From Campanula takesimana (Eukaryota; Streptophyta; Magnoliopsida; Asterales; Campanulaceae): a stretch of DNA of 64,000 nt. The notes under the pieces are model-generated. The model saw only the letters and a program-made list of their open reading frames with translations, did not search any database and was not told where the DNA came from. This document shows positions 1 through 10,350 of this stretch, piece after piece. The position numbers and the translations under genes are program-made. The stretch lies in the NCBI GenBank assembly GCA_026119855.1, contig JAOWBW010001628.1, positions 62,001-126,000 on the forward strand. The letters run 5' to 3'. How positions within the stretch are numbered: position 1 is the first letter of the stretch; the number at the start of each line of letters is the position of its first letter.

Positions 1-241
1 ATTTTTTTTTTTTTTTTTTTTGGTTGGGGGGGGGGGGTGGGATGGGTGGTGTGGGAAAGGGGCGAGGCGGAGGTGGAGGAGTGTTCAAAAATAATTTTGT
101 GTCATCATTATTTTCAGGAAATGTTTTCCTTAGGTGGAGGTAAGGAAAACGTTTTCCTTAGAAAAGGGGGAAAACCATTTTCCGGTGCTTAACAAACACC
201 GGACAATGTGGAAAATGTTTTCCCGGAAAACAAACGGAGCC
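1..241. mobile_element. Right part of a GGCTCCGTTTGTTT-type MITE (copy A)
   Basis: Ends with AAACAAACGGAGCC followed by TA. It matches the right part of the complete element at 15136-15666, whose left end begins with the inverse GGCTCCGTTTGTTT. The left end of this copy lies outside the window. Confidence 0.8.
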
Positions 242-410
242 TAACAATGCCATTTGGGGCGTTTTTATTGATAAAAATTGATATTTGGACTTAGACAATT
301 TGACTCAATAATTAAAATAATTAAGATAATTGCAAAAAGTTTGAAAGAATTTGTTGAAAATTTAGCCCAGCGTACAGCTCACACACAAACAATAAAAATA
401 GAGAGAAAAT

Positions 411-964
411 TTGAGGGAGAGAAACCCAGTTAAGAAAGCTTAGCTGGGAAGGGGAGGACTTTTATTATGTACTCCTTCCATCCCACCCGAATTAGGATTT
501 TTGGGTTGGGCACTTGGATCAAGGAAAAAGTGTTAGTAGAGTAGGTGTTGTGAGTATGAAAAGTGAAGTAAGAGAGAGAAAGTGGGGGGTAGAGAATAAT
601 GAGTGGAAAGTTGTTGTGAGTGTGAATGTGGGTCCCATTAAATAAAACACTTCCATTTTTGGGTTGTCCTAATTCGAATGGGATACCCAAAATGAAAATT
701 TGTCCTAATTCGAGTGGGACGGAGGGAGTATAACATTTGAGTTACACAACACATGGCAATGACTCATCCATCCTATACCCATCCTATATGTGGGTCTTCC
801 TATTGTATGAAAGATTGCATAGGGGTCTATATGTAAATTGAAGGTACAGGATGGATGAGTCATTGCCATGTGTTAGACTCGCAGTGTAACTCAAATCCTA
901 TCCATAATAGAAGTCCTCCCCTTCCCAGTTAAGCTTTTTTAACTCGGTTTTTCTCCCTCAAAAA
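411..964. mobile_element. TIR element with nested MITE (copy A)
   Basis: The left arm (411-460, then 731-790) and right arm (850-964) are inverted repeats: GCTGGGAAGGGGAGGACT on the left, AGTCCTCCCCTTCCCAG on the right, and CATGGCAATGACTCATCCAT inverted further in. A second MITE (470-730), with TACTCCTTCC and GGACGGAGGGAGTA ends and a TA target, sits inside the left arm. Non-coding; superfamily of the outer element not determined. Confidence 0.75.
470..730. mobile_element. Stowaway-like MITE (copy A)
   Basis: About 260 bp, with inverted ends TACTCCTTCCATCCCACC and its complement near 715-730. TA target dinucleotides are at the borders. Internal CCTAATTCG motifs lie in both arms. No coding capacity. 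Confidence 0.8.
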
Positions 965-1780
965 CTATTTTGCACGAAGGGAGCCAAATCTGATTCTAAG
1001 TAATCCAAGAATGATAGAAGAAAAGACTCAAACTTGATGTTAATTGACCTTGAAAAAATTAGAGGAATCTTAAACTTGATAATGAAGCTTAGAAAAAATA
1101 ATTGAAGTTTGAGCTTTTTTCTCCCATTCTTTTAGGCTTAATTAGTAGCAAAAATGGACTTGTTTGCCTAATTTAAGCTTGAAAGAATTGGAGGAAAATC
1201 AAATTTGCTTCTGATTGAGTCAAGAAGAATGAGGGAAGACACAATTTAAGCTTGGAAGAATTGGAGAAAAGCCCAAACTTCTAATTAAGCTGGGAAGAAT
1301 TGGAGAAAACCGAAACTTGGAGACTGGAGAGAAAAATTAAGCTTCAAAGAATGGGTTGAAAGCCCAAACTTGCCTAAGTAAGCTTGGAAGATGCACTGAG
1401 CGTTTGGCTTGTTAGCATCAAGTTTCGGCTTTCCTCCCATTCTTCTAGGCTCAATTAACATCAACTTTGAGGTATCCTCCCATTCTTCTAGGCTTGTTAG
1501 CATCAAGTTTGAGCTTTCTTATCCAATTCTTTTAGGCTTAATTAGTAGCAAAATTTGACTTATTTGCCTAATTTAAGCTTGGAGGAATTAGTAAAAAGTT
1601 TTAGATTTGTACGTGGACAGCGTGACTCGGTAATTAGATAAGTTGAAAAATTGCAAAGAATTTAAAGAAACGTTGCAATATATTTAGTGATAGTTGCAAA
1701 GGATTTAAAGTATTAGTGTATTAAATTTTTAGTGATGATTGAATTAAAGAAGTATTGCAATAACATTAAAGTGATAAAAA

Positions 1781-1956
1781 GGGCAGCCCGGTGCACAAGG
1801 CATCCCCGCATAGCGAGGGTCCGGGGAAGGTTCCCCACCACAAGGGTGAAATGTAGGCAAACCTTACCTTGCATTGCAAGAGGCTGCTTCCAGGACTTGA
1901 ACCCGTGACCTCCAGGTCACACGGCAACACCTTAACCGCTGTACTAAGGCTCCCCT
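1781..1956 (-). mobile_element. Au-type tRNA-derived SINE (copy A)
   Basis: On the minus strand it begins GGAGCCTTAGTACAGCGGTT (pol III A-box region), has a B box (GGTTCAAGTCC) and ends GCACCGGGCTGCCC plus a short T run. This matches the widespread plant Au SINE. It is flanked by an 18-bp target duplication, 1759-1776 and 1959-1976, reading AATAACATTAAAGTGATA. Confidence 0.92.
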
Positions 1957-2414
1957 TTAATAACATTAAAGTGATAATTGCAAAAAAATTGAAAACCTCG
2001 TCGTGTCCTTTCTATGGATATCAAAGGACAGGGATACTGGAAGAAGAGAGCCAAAACTTGCTACTTAGTAATCCAAGAGCATAGATGAAAAAGCTAAAAC
2101 TTGATGCTAATTAAGCCTTAAAAATAGGAGAAAATCGTAAATGTAGGTGCTAGCTATGCCTAGAAGAAAGATAGGAAAACCCAAAATTGCCTTGAATAAT
2201 GGAAGGAAAGTCCAAACTTGATTAAGAATGGGCCTAACTAAAAGGAGATAAGGTAAAAATAAAATAAAAAAGAACACAAGGAAGGACAAAAAGAACTTCT
2301 ATGAATGTGCCTAAGAATAGGAGAGAAGAAAAAAACACATAGTTTGAACCTGGCAAAACGTTCGTAGGATTTGAGAAAACCTCCTTAACTACTAGAAGAC
2401 GCTAGCTCGTTATG

Positions 2415-2919
2415 TGTAATACCACATTCCACATCGGCTAGGTGTTCTACTGTGCTATTATAAACCCACAAAGCCTACCATTGAGCATCAATAACATCCA
2501 TAGACTTTCGCGTGGGCCTGTCGTAATATAAGTTGACCAAGTTGTTTGTGTTCAGTGAGCTAATGCGTGGTGCTTATAGAGCATGTTTTTCAGGCTCGCG
2601 TCGTTGCAAATAGTACCAGAACGGAACCCCAGCTGGAAGGAGCGAGCTTGCCTGGGGGTACGTTTCTAGTGGACCTATTGGGCCTTGGCGGGGCGACAAG
2701 GATTTAAGTGGGGGATTTTACAATACCCCTTCCCACATCTACTAGGTGTGGGAGTTTAGTGTGATATTTATAAGCCCACAAAGCTACCATTGAGCACCGA
2801 TAAATTCATGGACTTTTACGTGGGCTTTTGTGGTAAGCTAAGTGAATCCAAGTTGTTTGTGGTGAGCCAGTGCGTGGTACATATGTAGCGGACCAGGTTT
2901 TCAGGCTCGGGTCGTTACA
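2415..2919 (+). mobile_element. TRIM (miniature LTR retrotransposon), copy A
   Basis: Two direct repeats of about 195-200 bp (2415-2608 and 2719-2919) share CCCACAAAGC, CATTGAGCA, GGTTTTCAGGCTCG and a GTCGTT(G/A)CA end. Just after the first repeat is a primer-binding-like AGTACCAGAACGG (TGGTACCAGAACGG in copy B). A purine tract, AAGTGGGGGA, precedes the second repeat. The internal part is only about 110 bp and non-coding, as expected for a TRIM. Flanks TTATG and TTATT are a near-match 5-bp target duplication. Confidence 0.85.
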
Positions 2920-3160
2920 TTATTATTTTAATTTATGGCCTTCGTTTTATAAAGCCCGAGAGAAACTCGGCAGTTAGATCTCTAGAAAGGGAATTTCAAT
3001 GGAACACTTTGAATATCCTTCGGGAAAGCACTTGCGGGACTAGCCTTGTGGGGAAGCTAATGAAGCGGGTTTGGGCCCCCAAAATATCAATGATTTTGGG
3101 CCCCAAATGTTTAACTTCTTACTATAAAAGTCCCTGGAATTCAGTAGTCAAGAGCTAACA

Positions 3161-3233
3161 TGCCTAAGTGGTTGAGCAGAAGCATAAAATTCGTTTGCCT
3201 ATTACTTGTCAAGTTCAAATCCTATGGTTGGCA
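3161..3233 (+). repeat. tRNA-like sequence inside repeat (copy A)
   Basis: TGCCTAAGTGGTTGAGC resembles a pol III A box. GTTCAAATCC at 3213-3222 is a B box about 45 bp downstream, and the unit starts and ends TGCC/GGCA. A TTTTTTC run follows. It is a relic of a tRNA or tRNA-derived SINE, not a confident functional tRNA. Sister copies lie at 14554-14634 and 18587-18660. Confidence 0.5.
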
Positions 3234-3239
3234 TTATTT

Positions 3240-4130
3240 TTTCTTCTCTCTCATTCTTTTAGACTTGATTAGTATCGAGTTTGGCCTTCCTCCCATTTTA
3301 GTCTTATAGCATCAAGTTTGGGCTTTCCACCGTTTCTTTGAGTCTTAACTATCAAATTTGTGGAGACTTGGTTAGTATCAAATTTGGGGTTCCGCTCATT
3401 CTTCTAGGCTTAATTGGGATTTAGGGATTTCTTCTCTCATTTTTCTTGGCTTAAGTAGCAAGTTTGAGCTTTCATCTTGCTGTATATTTTTTGAATTATT
3501 TGCAGTCATCACTTTGATATCACTTACTGGAATACATCTTTGAATTATTTGCAATCATGACTAAAGTTTTTAGTATATTTCTTTAAATACTATGTAATTA
3601 TCACTAAGATTTACTCCAACATTTGTTTAAAATTTGCAATTTGTTAACCCTTTGAATACTATGTACATTATCAGTAAGATTTTACTGCAACATTTGTTTA
3701 AAATTTTGCAATTATCTTAACCCTATCTAATTACGAAGTCGAAATATTAATCTTTGTACTAATAAAATTCTCATATCTCGTTATTAGTCTACTATTCAAT
3801 TAGGTTTTAGTAGTCTTGGATAATAAATTTAGGCGTAGACTAGCGACAACATTTGGGGCGGCGTTTCATTGATAAAAAGATTTAGTTTTGGACTTTGACA
3901 GTTTAACTCAGTAATTAGATTAGTTGAGGTAATTGCAAAGATTTAAAAAGAAATGTTGCCATACATTTTAGTGATATGCGAAGGATTTAAAGAAATAGTG
4001 TACTAAATATTTAGTGATGATTGATAATAATTTAAACAAATATTGCGGCAATATTAAAGTGATAATTGCAAATAATGCAAAAACTATTTTGAAAGAAAAG
4101 GCCTAAACTTGGACCAAATTTACAGGTTTC
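3240..4130. repeat. Foldback element with sub-repeat arms (copy A)
   Basis: The outer left arm is built of degenerate units of about 45 bp around CTTAATTAGCATCAAGTTTG and CTCCCATTCTTCTAGGC. Inner arms pair: the left carries AATTATCACTAAGATTTACT, and the right carries complementary TTTTAGTGATA near ATTTAAAGAAATA. The centre is near 3840, GGCGTAGACTAGCGACAACA. The same architecture recurs at 14640-15790 and 18660-19550. Confidence 0.6.
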
Positions 4131-4276
4131 GGAAAAAGCGAAAGCAAGAGTCTCATGAATAATTTGCGGGGCTTATTTATGCATTTTTCTCTTCTGCTGC
4201 AAACTTTTAAACAAGAGCGTAAGTCTTAAAAGAATGTAAATCTCACGTTGGCTATAAATTACAAGCATTTCAGTTT

Positions 4277-4500
4277 TGGTTGTCCCGTTCATTGTTACAA
4301 TATCTCAAAATTGTAACTTATAATACTTTGTAAATAATGGGGCCCACTTGTCATACTCACAACAGCTACCCACTTACTATTACCCCACTTATTCTCTCCT
4401 ACCCCACTATCCACACTCGCAACACCTTAGTATTAAACACTTTTTCTTACTCCCTATTCCCCCCTTTTGTTGTATGTTAAGTTGGGACGGAGGGAGTATA
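4277..4500. mobile_element. Degenerate MITE upstream of GRF exon 3 (copy A)
   Basis: The right end reads GGGACGGAGGGAGTATA. Inside are ACCCCACTTATTCTCTCC and similar motifs seen in the other TACTCCCTCCGTCC-end MITEs here. The left end (TGTCCCGTTCATTG) is eroded. Confidence 0.55.
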
Positions 4501-4870
4501 TAAGAACTTTGCATTTTGTCAGTACCTTCTTTCTCAAAGCAGCATAAGAGTATCAAATCTGAAGGAATAATAATGCATTAAGAGATATTTGTGCTTGTAA
4601 ATCACGTGGTTTTCCTTCCGATGTTAAAAGTTGTCAAGAGGCAAGTTGTCAGCTTGTAGTTGTAGATGTTAGAAATGGAATTGCTCGCGTTCTAAGGATA
4701 ATAGTTGACTGTAATCGTGTGGATGGAGGCATTAGTGGATGTTCATGAAATTCACTCGCCATTATTAGATGTTAAATCATGTGATCACTCCGATTTTCCT
4801 GCTGTTTTCTACTTGATCAACGAATAGAGACGCAACTAAATTAATTCTTCATTCAAAATGAAATATGTAG

Positions 4871-5990
4871 GTACAATCAGGGGGTGTCACCTGATGTGAG
4901 TGACCTTAATTACCCTTCCGAAGCCTCAGGAAGCATTAGGGGTCTGGGGTTGGACTCTAATATAGACAGTGGATGGCATCTGATACCATCCCAAGCTCCT
5001 CCATCAAGCTCCGTGTCGAAACCAAAAAATGATTCTTATTTTCAGGGAAACTCCTCCCAGCTGTCCTTGCCCCAATCTTATGAGCCCATAATTGACGCTT
5101 CTTCAGCTGCTATGTCAAAGCAAAGACAGCAACGTTGCTTCTTTGGCAACGAGGCCAGCTCAGCAGAGCCTGTGAAACAAGAGCAATGTAATCATATGCG
5201 TCGTTCTTTGATGAGTGGCCTAAAACTAGAGACTCGTGGTCTGATCTTGATGATGAGAATAAGAATGCGTTTTCCACTACTCAGTTATCAATCTCCATTC
5301 CAATGGCCTCTGAATTTTCTTCGAGGAGTGACTGTTCCCCAAATGGTGAGCTGGATTTGTATTACTTGAGACCAAATCTGCTATACCACTTTTGTGTACC
5401 ATAATCGATCCGACGGTTATAAATTATTTGGGTTGACTTCGTGATGTTGTTATGAATGATGTAAAGCCATTGGATCATTAGTGGTACAGAATGTGGTACA
5501 GCAGACTTGGTGCCTCTACTTTGTCTTTATTGTTTTCATTATGTTAACCTCTTGGCATTGTTGAGTCAGTCGACCCCTTGACTTGTGGTGAATTTCATTT
5601 TAATACCTCTAAATTTTAGAAAAAGCCACTAAAATTATTGTTGTTGTTGTTTTTTTTTTTTTTTTTTTTGTCTATTTCAACCCTCTTTATTTTTATTTTG
5701 GTAATTTTGTTCAACGATATCATTTTGACCCTCTTTTATTCCAATTCTTGATGATAAGCATAATTTTCCCCGAGCAATCTTGATCCTCATTTACTCCAAA
5801 TTTTTTAATGATGAAGTATAGTTTTTTCCCAAACAATCTTGACAACCCTCTTAAAAATTTCTGGGTTCACCACTGGTCAAAGGTTCACTACTGATCCACC
5901 TCATGAAGGTTATCTAAATTGTTTATTTAAAGGTTTTGAGCATATTTCTACCTTTCTTATAAGTTGTTGTTACCATTTGCAGATGCTTGA
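4871..5990 (+). pseudogene. GRF exons 3 and 4, second copy, frameshifted
   Basis: Corresponds to exon 3 (4871-5345) and the short last exon (5983-5990) of the GRF gene at 8714-21438. The GTAG acceptor and the GTGAGC donor are kept. Relative to the intact copy, one base is missing near 5200 (TGCGTCGTTC against TGCGTCCATTC). This destroys the FFD motif frame and removes the TQL motif from the reading frame. Exons 1-2 for this copy are not in the window. It is either a damaged tandem paralogue or a sequencing error in a haplotig; the second is more likely given the nearby contig end. Confidence 0.8.
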
Positions 5991-6783
5991 GACAAAGCGG
6001 ACTGACTACTCATTAAGTTGTTAAGGAGGAGGAAGCAGCCTACAGTTCCACCTTGCGCTTGTAAGAGTCCTTAAAATTATGCACAACTTGTTTTGTTGAT
6101 GGAACCTTAAATTACACGGTTCTTGTGGTTCCTTGACCATTTTCTGGTCTTAGTTATTGACCAATGAATGTGTTTTCAACTCTTTCCGTCATTTTTTGTT
6201 TTTGTTTTCCTCCAGAATAAAATGTATTATACGGCTTTTATTGTCATCTTTTAGCTATGGCAAGGCCATGCTAGACGCCTAGACGAGCATGTTATCAAAC
6301 TATTCGCTGTTGACTTCTTGAAACATGTCTTCTTTTTTTCTTTCACGCGCTGCTTATTTATGTCGTGGGTTCTCTTTTCATATTGCGCATAGTCGGAAGG
6401 AAGTTGAAACTTTTCGTTTCGTATCCTCTGTCAGACTTGTAATTGTAGAGAATACTGTGTATTTTACTCAGAACCATTTTGGCCCTGCAATTCTAAGCAC
6501 CATTTTGGTCCTGTTCATTTTCGTGTTAAAAAAAAAAGAAAAAGAAATCGTGCCTAGTTTATTTATCTAAGTAATCTGCCAGTAAATTGTTGGATGAAGC
6601 CTACTAGCCCGAGTAATGCTCTCCATTATTTACGGTAAAAACTAAGTCAAACTGATACTCCATTCTATATTGCACAGAAAGTGTCACTGGGAATTAGAAA
6701 AAAAAAAAATACTCCCCGCCTATAAGCTGCTTTATTACTTAAAATGGGCTATGAGACCCCACTTATCATTCTCACAAAAAAAA

Positions 6784-7942
6784 TCACCCTCCCAATCGAA
6801 CCCTGATGTTTTTTTTCGCTAGATCAGACCTTGATGGGAAAAATACTCGCCAGATAGGGCATTTTTGACGGAATTCGTTAAAAACTTAGTTAAAAAGCAT
6901 GTGGCATGCACATGACTAACAGAATTGGTTAGTTGAAGTTGAAATTTCTTTCAATGGGCTTAATGAAAATTCCAAATTTATAGGGCTGAAAGCAAAATAA
7001 TATATATATATATAGATATATATATATTAAAAGAAAAAATTAAAATCCATCTTCTTCCCCAAAACCCCATCCACCATCTCCCATAAGCTCCTTTCCTTTC
7101 AAATCCTCACCTTCAATTCTACCCCACTCCAAAACTGGGTGCCAAACAACCAATTTTGAAACCCTTTATTTTAAGAACTGTAATATCACCAGAATACTCA
7201 CTTATAGGGGGAGATCTAAGTGTAGGTCTGTCTCAGTTACATATATCTCGCTGAAAATCAGCTTTCCGGCCAGATTTTCGACTTGTCCAGCTTCAATATT
7301 TGCTCGGTTGAACTCGCTTAATCTGTCGCACAATTGTTCGAGTTGCTGTTGGAATGATTCTTCTAAGAAGATGATGTATTTGAGTATTTGCAGCTCCTTG
7401 ATCTTTCCTACAACAGAATTACCGGTGATAAACAGGTTCAATGGGTGTTATCTAATGGCTACTCTTAGCTGAACTACTTGTCGTTGAAGGGTAATAAGGT
7501 CGACGGAGCTTGCCGGCGTTTGATTGTCCCAGCTTGGAGTATATGGACTCTCTGCTAACAATTTCTCAACTGGGTTTCCTCAGTTTACCGATTGCACTCA
7601 TCTCCAGCAACTCGATTCTCGTCCAACAAGTTTTCCGGCGACGTCGGCGCTTCTCTCAAGGGGTAACAGTCTCACGTTGTTTGAATGTTATGGTGGGGTT
7701 GTGGGTGATGACAATGGTGGTTGTGAAAGGTTGATGGTGTGGTGAAGGGGTGGAAGTGGAGGGCGGTGGATGGCAATGGAGGTCTAGGGTGGCAGCTGGT
7801 GGTTATGGAGGTTGGAGATGTGGATGGGGTTTTGGGGAGAATATGATTTTTTCTTTTTCTTTTTTTTTGAAATTATAAATGTTTTGATATTCAGCCCTAT
7901 TAAATTTGGACTTTTCATTAAGCTCCTTGAAATAAATTTCAA
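6784..7942. mobile_element. Pack-MULE-like element carrying BRI1-like LRR DNA (copy A, cut by gap)
   Basis: Left TIR at about 6784-6985 (CCAATCGAACCCTGATG, then GACGGAATTCGTTAAAAAC). The start of the right TIR (AGCCCTATTAAATTTGG) is at 7892, then the gap. The internal LRR-coding DNA at 7190-7670 carries many more one-base losses than the partner at 22236-23611, for example at TGCTCGGTTG and AGTTGCTGTTGG. Confidence 0.75.
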
Positions 7943-8042
7943 NNNNNNNNNNNNNNNNNNNNNNNNNNNNNNNNNNNNNNNNNNNNNNNNNNNNNNNNNN
8001 NNNNNNNNNNNNNNNNNNNNNNNNNNNNNNNNNNNNNNNNNN
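7943..8042. other. Assembly gap of exactly 100 N
   Basis: One hundred unknown bases, the conventional size for a scaffold join of unknown length. The left flank belongs to the duplicated segment. The right flank is unique and leads into the GRF promoter. The order and distance of the two contigs are therefore unproven. Confidence 0.99.
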
Positions 8043-8093
8043 AAACCAACCTCAGCTCCCCCTTCCCCCAACACACACGCTTCACATACATAC

Positions 8094-8360
8094 TACTCCC
8101 TCCGGTCCAAAATAACTGTTTTTTTTTTGCATTTACACAACTCTTAAGAAATGTAATAATTATCATGACTTAGTGATAAAAGTTTTAACTTTACCCCTAT
8201 TAAGTGTGCAACTTTCTTATATTAATGTCTCATACTAAGACAATTAATAAAAGAGAAGAAGTTTCAATGCAAGGATAAGAGACATTTAGCTCAAAAGTGA
8301 CAATTATTTTGAACCAAAATTTTGTCTAAAAGTGACAGTTATTTTGGATCGGAGGAAGTA
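8094..8360. mobile_element. Stowaway-like MITE in GRF upstream region
   Basis: Inverted ends TACTCCCTCCGGTCCAAAAT and its complement finishing GATCGGAGGAAGTA, with internal inverted TGACAGTTATTTT-type arms. It sits about 350 bp before the GRF start codon, so it may form part of the promoter or 5' leader. Confidence 0.85.
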
Positions 8361-8713
8361 TAAAATTGTCCCAAAATCAGCCCACATTTATCACTGCCTT
8401 CACTAAATTCAATCAACCCTTCTTCAACCCAGTTCCACTCTACTTAAATCTCCCACCTTTTTCAATTTTCCCACACCCAGTATGGCTAAACCCTAGATCT
8501 GTCCCCCAAAAGGTAACATCTTTCACACACAACATACACATCAATTTATTAATATTATGTGCTGTACTTGTTGAATAAGAGATGGATAATGTGTTTTATT
8601 GGGAAATGTTTTTGTTGGTTGCAGGCATTTTTTAATTGAAGTGAGAGAGAGAGAGAGAGAGGGAGAAGTAATTTGTGGGTTTTAGAAGAGGAGGAGGAGG
8701 GAGGAGTGTGATT
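8361..8713 (+). promoter_or_regulatory. Putative GRF 5' leader with small uORF and leader intron
   Basis: AAAAG followed by GTAACA at 8513 and TTGCAG ending at 8624 would define a 112-bp leader intron (inference). A four-codon uORF (ATG-GCT-AAA-CCC-TAG, 8482-8496) lies before that donor. A GA microsatellite (about 8644-8662) precedes the start codon. The transcription start was not located. A GTG at 8675 is in frame, but the first in-frame ATG is 8714. Confidence 0.45.
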
Positions 8714-8945
8714 ATGAGTGGTAGTACTTCTTCTGTGGTGGCGGTTGCGGCGGCTGGGGGAGGAGGAGGTGGAGATGGGTATCGGCCGCCGTTCACGGCT
8801 GGGCAGTGGCAGGAGCTGGAACATCAAGCTTTGATTTATAAGTATTGGTGGCGGGTTTGCCTGTTGCCGACTGATCTTGTTATGCCGATTCGTCGGAGCT
8901 TGGATGCTTTATCTGCTACTGCTCGTTTCTTTCACCATCCTTCTT
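8714..8945 (+). CDS. GRF: GRF exon 1 (QLQ domain)
   Basis: Encodes residues 1-77 plus one base; donor TT|GTAAGT. It contains FTAGQWQELEHQALIYKY and then LPTDLVMPIRRSLD, the family signature. Between them the reading frame gives WWRVCL, where GRFs usually have a methionine, valine and glycine-proline stretch; see findings. Confidence 0.93.
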
Positions 8946-10313
8946 GTAAGTTTCCCCCAAACTTTAGTTTAGTTAGTTTTACTATTGTCTTAATTTTATA
9001 ACAATAACATTTAGAATTATTAATACATCCTCGTATTAAACGTCTAATAAATGTGAACTTATCTTTGAAATACTCCCTCCGTTCCTTATTATTTGACGTT
9101 TTAGGCAAAATTGCAGAGACCAAGGAAGCAATAAATTTTCTTAAACTTTCCCTAATTGCCCTTTCTCTCCCCTATTAAATTCAGCTAAAAAGAAAGGAGT
9201 ACTTTAATCTCTCTCTCCTCTAAATCCCTACCCGCCCCTTTCCCTTCCACTTCTCATATTCCTTTCCCCTTTCAATTCAATTCCAGATTACTCTCTCTCC
9301 TTTTCCCAACTTGTATACTCACCACAAACTTGAAGAGAAAGCGAATATTTGCACCGTACAGGGGAGAGGGAGATGGCCGGAATCTATAATTTTTAGGATG
9401 GAGCGACGGAATTTGTGGCTGTCGGACTATCCGGAGGGAGAGAGATATAGCCAGAATTTTTTCCTCCCAGAATTTTTTTCACAGGAGAACACACCATTCT
9501 AATCAATAAAACAGTGAATTGGAGGTTTTTTCTCTTTTGGCAAGTATATGAAGAGCATGAAGAGAGAAGAATTCCAATGCAATTACTAGTTGTTTTTGAA
9601 AGTTGAAGAGCAAGAAACAAAGTACGGAGAACCCGAGGAGAATGGTTGATCCATTAATGAGTATGAGGGTAATTTGGTCAAAATTTTCAAAACGTCAATT
9701 ATAAAGGAATTTGACTAGAAGGCTAGAACGTCAATCTATACTACAATAGAAAGCAAGAATAACCGCTTTACAAAGAGCGGCTGTGATTGAATCTCAGAAA
9801 ATGATCTAACGGCCTAAAATTAATCTTAAATAACCCACTATCCCACTCCCCACGGTAGTTATGTAACCTCTCCGCACCAAAAAAGAAAGCTTTCACTGAT
9901 TCGGATTGGTAGATGGATTATCAAAAAAAAGGGACGGATACAAAAAACATGATAGAAATGCTAAAAAAATGATCCTTAAGGTGATGAGTTTGGGTAACAA
10001 AAAAATAGGAAATTGAGTTGAGGTTAGGGATTTTATGTGAGAGGACAAAATAAAATGGAGTTCTTTCTTCCTTCCATACTGTCGTCGTGCCAGTGGCACG
10101 GGTAAAAATACTAGTTATAAACGAACGGAGGGAGTAATTTATTAAGGGCATTTTTTTTAGAAGAGTATTAAACACAGTTACATTGAATGAGTTTTGCATT
10201 GAAATTAATGAGATTTGCTTATATTTAAGGCAAAAAAGTAGTACTACCTCTGTCCCTAAATGAGTATCCAAATTTCATTTTAAGGGACATAACTTTTTGT
10301 ACAATTTGGTGGC

Positions 10314-10350
<37 letters not shown>

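Larger units (their letters stand above)
1..7942. repeat. Copy A of a near-identical 8-kb segment (partner 15424-23421)
   Basis: The whole stretch aligns base for base with 15424-23421, apart from scattered SNPs and small indels, mostly in homopolymers and TA runs. It contains the same SINE, TRIM, foldback repeats, GRF exons 3-4 and BRI1-like fragment. It ends exactly at the N gap, so it is a contig end. Single-base losses become denser toward the gap (7200-7750). This suits a low-coverage contig end better than an old duplication. It could be an alternative haplotype placed in tandem, or a true tandem duplication whose other half lies left of the window. Confidence 0.93.

Noticed and set aside
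430..690. 86-codon minus-strand ORF
   Set aside because: It spans a MITE and its inverted arms; the copy at 15917-16114 is shorter and frame-shifted. No protein signal.
1285..1506. Possible peptide from the KPKLDANKPN region
   Set aside because: It lies in degenerate ~45-bp repeats of foldback arms; apparent conservation in copy B only reflects the duplication.
1766..1966. Cysteine/glycine-containing ORF on minus strand
   Set aside because: It is the Au SINE read as protein.
8675..8713. GRF start at a GTG 13 codons upstream
   Set aside because: Plant nuclear genes start at ATG; the first in-frame ATG is 8714.
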